From an uncultured Collinsella sp. (lineage in GTDB: Bacteria > Actinomycetota > Coriobacteriia > Coriobacteriales > Coriobacteriaceae): DNA of 10,876 nucleotides. Shown piece by piece: positions 5,758 through 10,876 of this stretch (its first letter is position 1; each line of letters starts with the position of its first letter). The position numbers and the translations under genes are program-made. Under the pieces are notes generated by a model, which saw only the letters and a list, made by a program, of their open reading frames with translations, searched no databases and had not been told where the DNA came from. The stretch lies in assembly GCA_902468695.1 (NCBI GenBank), contig CABQZS010000003.1:1-10876 (forward strand), written 5' to 3'.

Positions 5758-6738
5758 ATGAGCGATTTCCTAAACCGTATGAAGTCTGCCGCCAAGGCCG
5801 ACCTTAAGACGATCGTCCTGCCCGAGGGCGAGGATCCGCGCACTATCGTCGCGGCCACCAAGATCATCGAGGAGGGCCTGGCAAAGATCGTCATCCTGGG
5901 CAACCCCGACGAGATCAACGTTCCCGGCGCCACCGTCATCGACCCGCGCAATGCCGAGAAGCACGAGGAGTACGCGCAGAAGTTTGCCGAGCTCCGCGCC
6001 AAGAAGGGCGTTACCATCGAGCAGGCTCGCGCCCAGGTGATGGACGCCACCTACTTTGGCACCATGATGGTCAAGATGGGCGATGCCGACGGCCTGGTCT
6101 CCGGCGCCTGCCACTCCACCGCCGACACCCTGCGCCCCGCGCTTCAGATCCTCAAGACCGCCCCGGGCACCAAGCTGGTCTCGGCCTTCTTCGTGATGTG
6201 CACCGACACCCCGCAGTTCGGCACCGACGGCACGCTGATCTTCGCCGACTGCGGCCTCAACATCAACCCGTCCTCTGACGAGCTCTCCGAGATCGCCATC
6301 GCCTCCGCTCACTCCTGGTCCACCTTCATGGGCAATGTTGAGCCGCACGTGGCCATGCTCTCCTACTCCACCATGGGCTCCGCCGGTGGCGAGGTCGCCA
6401 AGAAGGTCCAGGAGGCCGTGAAGTTCTGCAAGGAGAAGGCTCCCGAGCTCGCCATCGACGGCGACCTGCAGCTCGATGCCGCTATCGTCCCCACCGTCGC
6501 CCAGCTCAAGGCTCCCGGCTCCTCCGTCGCCGGCAAGGCCAACGTGCTCGTGTTCCCCGACCTCGAGGCCGGCAACATCGGCTACAAACTGGTCCAGCGC
6601 TTCGCCGGCGCCGACGCTTACGGCCCCATCCTGCAGGGCATCGCCAAGCCGGTTAACGACCTTTCGCGCGGCTGCTCTGCCGACGACATCGTGGGTGTCG
6701 TGGCCATCACTGCCGTCCAGGCTCAGATGGCTGAGTAG
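5758..6738 (+). CDS. pta: Phosphate acetyltransferase
   Basis: This 326-residue enzyme is of the short PtaA type without the N-terminal domain found in E. coli Pta. It catalyses acetyl-CoA + Pi to acetyl phosphate + CoA in the cytoplasm, feeding acetate kinase for substrate-level ATP. Conserved blocks are IVLPEGEDPR (19-28), DADGLVSGACHSTADTLRP (109-127) with an Arg at 126, NINPSSDELSEIA (168-180), LSYSTMGSAGG (201-211), GDLQLDAAIVP (235-245), VFPDLEAGNIGYKLVQR (265-281) and NDLSRGCSADD (300-310). The last includes the Ser303-Arg304 pair that corresponds to active-site residues described for the Methanosarcina enzyme. AAGGAG sits just before the ATG. The gene is transcribed toward the two ackA genes, not with them, and is followed after 15 bases by element E3. 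Confidence 0.96.
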   Translation: MSDFLNRMKSAAKADLKTIVLPEGEDPRTIVAATKIIEEGLAKIVILGNPDEINVPGATVIDPRNAEKHEEYAQKFAELRAKKGVTIEQARAQVMDATYFGTMMVKMGDADGLVSGACHSTADTLRPALQILKTAPGTKLVSAFFVMCTDTPQFGTDGTLIFADCGLNINPSSDELSEIAIASAHSWSTFMGNVEPHVAMLSYSTMGSAGGEVAKKVQEAVKFCKEKAPELAIDGDLQLDAAIVPTVAQLKAPGSSVAGKANVLVFPDLEAGNIGYKLVQRFAGADAYGPILQGIAKPVNDLSRGCSADDIVGVVAITAVQAQMAE

Positions 6739-6753
6739 CGCACGCACTCGCCC

Positions 6754-6884
6754 GAAGGCCGTACGGGCTAACCCCTGAAAACGTCCTCGACCAATGAAAC
6801 GCCCCCGTTCTGCTCCTCCGGAGCTACGAACGGGGGCGTTTCTGGTCTGCGGATTGTTTTCAGGGGTTAGCCCGTACGGCCTTC
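6754..6884 (+). ncRNA. Concentric stem-loop element E3 (after pta)
   Basis: Outer arms 6754-6782 and 6856-6884 are perfect reverse complements over 29 bp. Inside, GACCA (6789-6793) pairs with TGGTC (6843-6847). A 15-bp stem follows, 6796-6810 with 6828-6842, and then an apical GCTCC/GGAGC hairpin (6812-6824). All are centred within a base of 6819. The internal loop next to the outer arms reads GTCCT on the 5' side and GCGGAT on the 3' side, resembling GTCCT and GC(G/C)GAACT of E1 and E2, in pta sense. The CACATTAAGTG apex of E1/E2 is absent. The strong inner stem followed by GTTTC on both strands could act as a bidirectional terminator for pta and for leftward readthrough. Confidence 0.7.
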
Positions 6885-7030
6885 TACCGCCACGTAGCAA
6901 TCAGGGTATCTGGGGTGGACGGCGGCTTGGCTACGAGCTGGTCTGATAATCTGAACGGATGGGTGTCGTTGCTGAAAGTGCAGACGTTGCTGGTGGCGAT
7001 CACTTTGGGACTCGGATTTCCGCCTGCTAG
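6885..7030. other. Gene-free stretch between E3 and the ackA terminator, with a possible leftward gene tail
   Basis: No confident gene lies here. On the minus strand a frame stays open up to TAG at 6884-6886, which touches the end of E3. Its final residues include THPFRLSDQLVAKPPSTPDT. The frame enters from the ackA coding region and its terminator, so it has no credible start after 7030; a GTG would give about 40 residues but lacks a ribosome binding site. It may be a decayed 3' gene end or chance. No tRNA or strong hairpin was seen. Confidence 0.3.
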
Positions 7031-7031
7031 C

Positions 7032-7069
7032 AAAAAGGCCTCCGGAGCTGTTGCTCTGGAGGCCTTTCG
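7032..7069 (-). terminator. Intrinsic terminator of ackA (first copy by position)
   Basis: Positions 7034-7048 and 7053-7067 form a 15-bp stem around TGTT (one C-A mismatch on the minus strand, G-T on the plus strand). Leftward it ends in TTTTT, about 20 bases past the ackA stop. TTTCGTTT follows on the plus strand, so it may also stop rightward readthrough from pta. Confidence 0.88.
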
Positions 7070-7089
7070 TTTACTTGCAAATGCGTGCG

Positions 7090-8268
7090 TTAGTTGTTCT
7101 TGGTCAGACGCTCGACGTCGTGGGCGATCATGTATTCCTCGTCGGTGGGGATGACCATGACCGTGACGGAAGAGCCGGCGGCGCTGATGACCTGCGGGCC
7201 GTTGCCCACGGCGTCGCGGTTCTTGTTGTTGTCGATACGCACGCCCAGCCACTCAAAGCAGTCGCAGAAGGCCTTGCGGATCGACCAGTCGTTCTCGCCG
7301 ATGCCGGCGGTAAAGGTGATGGTATCCACGCCCGCCATGGAGGCGATCATGGAACCGGCCTGCTGCATGGCCTTGTAGGCGAACATATCGAAGGCGAGCA
7401 GGCAGCGCTCGTCACCCTCGGAGGCGCGCGTACGGATGTCGCGGGCGTCGTTGGAGATGCCCGAGATGGCAAGCAGGCCGGACTGCTTGTTCATCATGTC
7501 ATCGACTTCCTGGTAACTGTAGCCGCCCTCGCGCTGAAGATAGCACACGGTGGCCGGGTCGATGGAACCGCAACGGGTGCCCATCATCAGGCCGTCGAGC
7601 GGCGTGAGGCCCATCGTGGTGTCGCGGCACACACCGTCCTCGATGGCGGCAAGCGAGGCTCCGTTGCCCAGATGGCACGAAAGCAGGCGATGGCAGCGCG
7701 AGCCCAGGATCTCCTTGGCCATCATCCACTCGTAACGGTGGCTCGTACCGTGCGCGCCGTACTTGCGCACGTGATACTTATCGCACACGTCCTTGGGCAG
7801 GGCGTAGGTGTAGGCGACCTCGGGCATGGTCATGTGGAACGAGGTGTCGAAGACGGCCACATTGGGCAGCTCCGGATACTTCTCGCGGCAGTATTCGATT
7901 GCCGCGGCCTCGCCGTAATTGTGCAGCGGGGCAAGCGGGGCCACCTCAAGGATCTTAGCCATGACCTCATCGTCGACGACCGCGGAATCATCGAAGTGCC
8001 AGCCGCCCTGAACGATACGGTGTCCAATGCCATCGATCGTAATGTCGGTCTTCTCGAGCTCCTCGAGCACGCGCGCAATGGCGCTGCGATGATCAGGAAA
8101 AGGAATCTCCTCGGTCTGCTTGGCACCACCGTTCTCGGAGTGGCCAAAGATGCCCATGTCCGATCCGATACGCTCGCAGTTGCCCTTGGCGAAAACCTCG
8201 CGGGTATCGGTATCCAAAAGCTGATATTTAAGGCTCGAGCTGCCGGCGTTGACAACAAGTACGTTCAT
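7090..8268 (-). CDS. ackA: Acetate kinase, canonical copy
   Basis: This 392-residue cytoplasmic enzyme of the ASKHA fold converts acetyl phosphate + ADP to acetate + ATP. It begins MNVLVVNAGSSSLKYQL (Asn7 and the Ser-Lys phosphate loop). GHRIVQGGW (82-90), FDTSFHMTMPE (140-150, His145), KYGAHGTSHRY (169-179), CHLGNGASLAAIEDG (198-212), TPLDGLMMGTRCGSIDPAT (222-240), FTAGIGEND (319-327) and IPTDEE (373-378) all match family motifs. Two points differ from most AckA proteins I know: VQGGW in place of VHGGE near residue 87, also present in the other copy. Length is normal. AAAGGAG lies five bases before the ATG at 8268. The gene follows ackA copy 2 on the same strand but behind a terminator at 8383-8428, so it probably has its own promoter in the 164-base gap; the AT-rich stretch around 8320-8350 is the likeliest site. 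Confidence 0.95.
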   Translation of the reverse strand: MNVLVVNAGSSSLKYQLLDTDTREVFAKGNCERIGSDMGIFGHSENGGAKQTEEIPFPDHRSAIARVLEELEKTDITIDGIGHRIVQGGWHFDDSAVVDDEVMAKILEVAPLAPLHNYGEAAAIEYCREKYPELPNVAVFDTSFHMTMPEVAYTYALPKDVCDKYHVRKYGAHGTSHRYEWMMAKEILGSRCHRLLSCHLGNGASLAAIEDGVCRDTTMGLTPLDGLMMGTRCGSIDPATVCYLQREGGYSYQEVDDMMNKQSGLLAISGISNDARDIRTRASEGDERCLLAFDMFAYKAMQQAGSMIASMAGVDTITFTAGIGENDWSIRKAFCDCFEWLGVRIDNNKNRDAVGNGPQVISAAGSSVTVMVIPTDEEYMIAHDVERLTKNN

Positions 8269-8382
8269 GAGACTCCTTTGCAGTGCGATATGGTCGGCGC
8301 AGACCCCTTAAGGCGACCACATATTAATAAGAAGTTATCACACCTTGAAAAATAGCTATCAGGCATATCGCTCAACGAGCAC

Positions 8383-8428
8383 AAAAGAGGGGCCGAACGG
8401 CGCTCGGTCGTCCAGCCCCTCCCCTCTT
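8383..8428 (-). terminator. Intrinsic terminator between the two ackA genes
   Basis: AAGAGGGG (8385-8392) pairs with CCCCTCTT (8421-8428), or GGGGC with GCCCC slightly inside. The enclosed CCGA/TCGG sequence adds a top hairpin. Leftward the stem runs into TTTTG. It begins four bases after the stop of the upstream ackA copy, so most transcripts of that copy should end here. Confidence 0.75.
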
Positions 8429-8432
8429 GCAA

Positions 8433-9611
8433 TTACTTACCGCTGACGATGCGCTCGACATCGGAAGCGATCATGAACTCCTCATCCGTGGGGATGACGA
8501 AGATCTTGACCTTGGAATCCTTGGCGGACAGGCACCAAGCGCCGTCGCCGCGCAGGGCGTTGCGGGCATGGTCCATCTTGACGCCCATAAAGGCCAGACG
8601 GTCGGCCACGCCGGCGCGGACAGCCGGAGCGTGCTCGCCGATGCCGGCGGTAAAGACCAGGGTATCCATGCCGCACATGGAAGTAGCCATCTCGGCAGCC
8701 TTGGCGGCAATCTTGTAGACGAACATATCGAAGGCGAGCTGGGCCTCGGGGTCGCCGGCAGCGGCGAGCTCCTCGACGTTGCGGCAGTCGTTGGTCTTGC
8801 CGCCGGTCACAGCCAAAAGGCCGGACTTCTTGTTCATCATCTCGTCGACCTCGTCGAAGGTGTAGCCGCCTTCGCGCTGCAGGTAGCACACGGTAGCAGG
8901 GTCGATGGAGCCGCAACGGGTGCCCATCATGACGCCGTCGAGCGGCGTCAAGCCCATGGTGGTGTCCATGCACTTGCCGTCCTCGATGGCGCACAGGGAA
9001 GCGCCGGAACCGATGTGGCACACGACGACCTTGCGAGCCTCGCCGTTGGTCATCTCGGCAACCTTCTTGGAGATGTAGCGGTAGCTGGTGCCGTGGGCGC
9101 CGTACTTACGAATGTGCAGCTTGTCGCAGACGTCCTTGGGCAGGGCGTAAGTCTTGGCGACCTCGGGCATGTTGAAGTGGAAAGCAGTGTCGTAGACCGT
9201 GACGTTGGGCAGGTCGGGATACTGCTCGAGGCAGTACTCGATAACGTTGGCCTCGGGGTTGTTGTGCAGCGGGGCGAGCGGAGCGACCTCGCGGATCTTA
9301 GCGAGAACGTCCTCGTCGACGAGGGAGGAATCGCCAAAGTACCAACCACCCTGAACGATGCGATGGCCAATGCCATCGATCTTGACGCCGTTGGCCTCGA
9401 GGTCTTTCAGGACAACCTCGATGGCGACCTTGTGGTCGGGGAACTCGATGTTCTCGGTCACCTTCTTGGAACCGTTGGCAGCGTGAGTGAAGGTACCGCC
9501 GGTAAAGCAGACGCGCTCGCAGGAGCCCTTTGCGGACACCTTGTGGGACTTGGTATCGATGACCTGATACTTAAGGGTCGAAGATCCTGCGTTGACGACC
9601 AGAACGTTCAT
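8433..9611 (-). CDS. ackA: Acetate kinase paralogue with altered active-site motifs
   Basis: This 392-residue paralogue is colinear with the ackA at 7090-8268; hand comparison over residues 1-270 gives 182 identities (about 67%). It keeps MNVLVVNAGSSTLKYQ, GHRIVQGGW (82-90), DTAFH with His145, His173, Arg232 in GTRCGSIDP, and TDEE near the C-terminus, so it should be a folded acyl-phosphate kinase. It departs from the family at three conserved blocks: HGTSY instead of HGTSH (Tyr177), CHIGSGAS instead of CHLGNGAS (Ser202 for Asn), and GIGEH instead of GIGEN (His327). Substrate could be acetyl phosphate, propionyl phosphate or another acyl phosphate. AGGGAG lies four bases before the ATG at 9611. 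A GGCGG/CCGCC hairpin lies just upstream in the leader, which may modulate translation. Confidence 0.92.
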   Translation of the reverse strand: MNVLVVNAGSSTLKYQVIDTKSHKVSAKGSCERVCFTGGTFTHAANGSKKVTENIEFPDHKVAIEVVLKDLEANGVKIDGIGHRIVQGGWYFGDSSLVDEDVLAKIREVAPLAPLHNNPEANVIEYCLEQYPDLPNVTVYDTAFHFNMPEVAKTYALPKDVCDKLHIRKYGAHGTSYRYISKKVAEMTNGEARKVVVCHIGSGASLCAIEDGKCMDTTMGLTPLDGVMMGTRCGSIDPATVCYLQREGGYTFDEVDEMMNKKSGLLAVTGGKTNDCRNVEELAAAGDPEAQLAFDMFVYKIAAKAAEMATSMCGMDTLVFTAGIGEHAPAVRAGVADRLAFMGVKMDHARNALRGDGAWCLSAKDSKVKIFVIPTDEEFMIASDVERIVSGK

Positions 9612-9663
9612 GTGTCTCCCTACTAACAGGCGGTGTGGCGCCGCCAGGTTACATACGCTTCAA

Positions 9664-9698
9664 TAATAAACCCAAACGCCCTCGCGCTCGGGTTTATT
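9664..9698 (-). terminator. Terminator-like hairpin after the MFS gene
   Basis: AATAAACCC (9665-9673) pairs with GGGTTTATT (9690-9698) around a 16-base GC-rich loop. It lies 15 bases beyond the MFS stop and upstream of the ackA start at 9611. The AT-rich foot of the stem serves as an imperfect T tract (TTTATTATT) leftward. It probably separates the MFS transcript from the ackA genes. Confidence 0.65.
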
Positions 9699-9713
9699 GC
9701 GTTGATATATAAG

Positions 9714-10876
9714 TTATCGATGCCTAAATACGCATGGCCTTTGACTTGTAAGACGAAAGAGCGCGGGGATATACACCAAAGAAGAAATCCCGAGCGCGAC
9801 AAGCAATATGACTCGAATGTCCGCGATGCTGCCCAACGCAGCATTGAACAGATAGAAAAGGATGGCACCCACCGCCACCATCTGACTTTGAACCGAAATC
9901 AGTGAACAGCGCATCGAAGAATCGGCGGCATTTTGAAAAATTGAGTATTTAATTGGAGCAAATAACGAGTAGGCGACCGTCTGCAACACATAGAACACGG
10001 GCAGCAAACAGACCGGAGTAAAGGGAATCAAAAACAGAGCAGTCAGGGAAAGGCGCACAATGCCGCAAATACACGCAAAACGGCCCTTGTCGACACGAGC
10101 AATCACACTGGGCACAATAAACCCTATGGAGGCGGAGGCAAGGAGCTGGACCGCAATGGTCACGCCCGAAGCGACAGCATTCATTCCGCGACCCGCAAGC
10201 AGCAGTGAGAAGAAGTCTTCCAGGGCGACAAAAGCAAATGCCTGAGAACAGTCCATGATGAACGCCGAACGAAGAATGCCATTACCCGCAATAGCTGCAC
10301 CGATCATCTTCGGGCTCATTCCATGCTCAAGTGTCCCCGCAGTGCCTCCTCTTCTCACCTCAGGAATACAAACAACGACAGCCAATGTCAGCACCATTGT
10401 GATGATATCGACCGAAAGCCCAATGAGATACGCGCCAGCGGACGAAATGAAACCGCCCACACAAGCGGAGAGGGCATAAGAGGCATAGAAAACAAATCGC
10501 TCAACGACATTAAGTCTTACGAGCTGGTCCTGAGAGACGCTATCAATGTAAATTGCTTCTATGGATCCGCTCACACATGCAACGGCAAAACCTTTGAGAG
10601 CAAACGCGCCGATTAAAAGCAGAGGAGAACGGACAAGGAGTAGGGCGGCGTAGTATCCAAGCATCCCCACGACGCCAACGAGACCACTTGTCTTTCGTCC
10701 AAACCTATCGGCAATATAGCCAGTGGGAACTTCAAGGATGAACTTGCTCACTTGATATGCAATCATCATGCTAGAAATCGCCACCATCGAGAATCCGACG
10801 AATTCAAGGTAAACCGTCAGAAAATACAAAATGGTGCTGAAGTTCGACAGAAAAACGAACGTCATATAAAGCAAAA
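9714..10876 (-). CDS. MFS transporter, 5' end outside the window
   Basis: This is a major facilitator superfamily membrane protein with at least 386 visible residues; the reading frame stays open to the window edge, so the true start lies beyond it (a TTG at 10874 is not a credible start). It shows alternating hydrophobic helices throughout. The first loop carries FILEVPTGYIADRFGRKTSG, with the MFS motif A (G-x-x-x-D-R-x-G-R-K). A second-half helix set begins near NGILRSAFIMDCSQAF, and the tail is short and basic (CVFRHR). Acidic residues in helix 1/2 and the EVPTG-x-x-AD pattern resemble drug or small-molecule efflux members, but substrate cannot be set. Base composition is clearly more AT-rich than the neighbouring genes, with ATA and AAT codons in use, which may mark recent acquisition. 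Confidence 0.88.
   Translation of the reverse strand, partial: LLYMTFVFLSNFSTILYFLTVYLEFVGFSMVAISSMMIAYQVSKFILEVPTGYIADRFGRKTSGLVGVVGMLGYYAALLLVRSPLLLIGAFALKGFAVACVSGSIEAIYIDSVSQDQLVRLNVVERFVFYASYALSACVGGFISSAGAYLIGLSVDIITMVLTLAVVVCIPEVRRGGTAGTLEHGMSPKMIGAAIAGNGILRSAFIMDCSQAFAFVALEDFFSLLLAGRGMNAVASGVTIAVQLLASASIGFIVPSVIARVDKGRFACICGIVRLSLTALFLIPFTPVCLLPVFYVLQTVAYSLFAPIKYSIFQNAADSSMRCSLISVQSQMVAVGAILFYLFNAALGSIADIRVILLVALGISSLVYIPALFRLTSQRPCVFRHR

Noticed and set aside
2939..6884. Stem-loop elements as integron attC sites
   Set aside because: The sizes fit and they are imperfect palindromes overall, but attC end signals (RYYYAAC at the left, GTTRRRY at the right) are not at the ends, there is no integrase or cassette array, and the arms have no extrahelical bases.
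2939..6884. Stem-loop elements as retron msr-msd RNA
   Set aside because: Paired end arms and inner hairpins are reminiscent, but no reverse transcriptase is in the window and the elements recur as single 3' UTR-like units.
5770..6900. 376-codon leftward open frame over pta
   Set aside because: Antisense shadow rich in Gly, Leu, Asp and His; pta on the plus strand explains the region fully.
7051..9626. Two rightward open frames of 434 and 399 codons over the ackA genes
   Set aside because: Both are antisense shadows with repetitive Val/Gly/His-rich translations; the leftward frames are unmistakable acetate kinases.

Overview
The window is GC-rich (except its right end), densely coding DNA whose proteins, strong AGGAG-type ribosome binding sites and gene set point to an anaerobic actinobacterium of the class Coriobacteriia, most likely Collinsella or a close relative. 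That assignment is an inference from the style of the sequence, since no database search was possible.

Layout: (1) 1-123, the first 41 codons of a leftward gene, probably a DMT/EamA-type transporter, with a long leader that carries a candidate intrinsic attenuator. (2) 290-700, a gene-poor divergent region holding two 45-bp inverted-repeat units exactly 81 bp apart. (3) 704-2927, three rightward genes: a DJ-1/PfpI-family protein, Maf nucleotide pyrophosphatase (ATGA overlap), and a self-processing P1-family (NylC/DmpA-like) peptidase. (4) 2928-3299, a gene-free convergent gap holding two related stem-loop elements and the apparent 3' remnant of a second glycosyltransferase gene. (5) 3300-5526, a leftward two-gene operon: glf (UDP-galactopyranose mutase) overlapping a family 2 glycosyltransferase, together suggesting galactofuranose-containing surface polysaccharide. 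(6) 5527-5757, a divergent promoter region. (7) 5758-6738, pta. (8) 6739-7089, a convergent gap with a third stem-loop element and an ordinary terminator. (9) 7090-9611, two complete tandem acetate kinase genes, each with its own terminator. (10) 9714-10876, a 5'-truncated MFS transporter of more AT-rich composition.

Pta and AckA form the acetyl-CoA to acetate route that makes ATP in fermenters. Here pta faces two ackA paralogues, about 67% identical over residues 1-270. The downstream copy (in transcription, the upstream one) deviates at three otherwise conserved active-site motifs.

The most unusual signal is a family of concentric stem-loops at 2939-3067, 3158-3267 and 6754-6884. Each has long perfect outer arms (31, 21 and 29 bp) of unrelated sequence. 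The first two share a conserved core: GTTTG/CAAAC at the inner arm ends, ACAGTCCT on the 5' side, an apical CACATTAAGTG and a 3' GAACT. Their stems covary, and each lies in the sense orientation of the gene it follows. The third shares GTCCT and a facing GCGGA. This looks like a structured 3'-UTR RNA or mobile hairpin family that I do not recognise.
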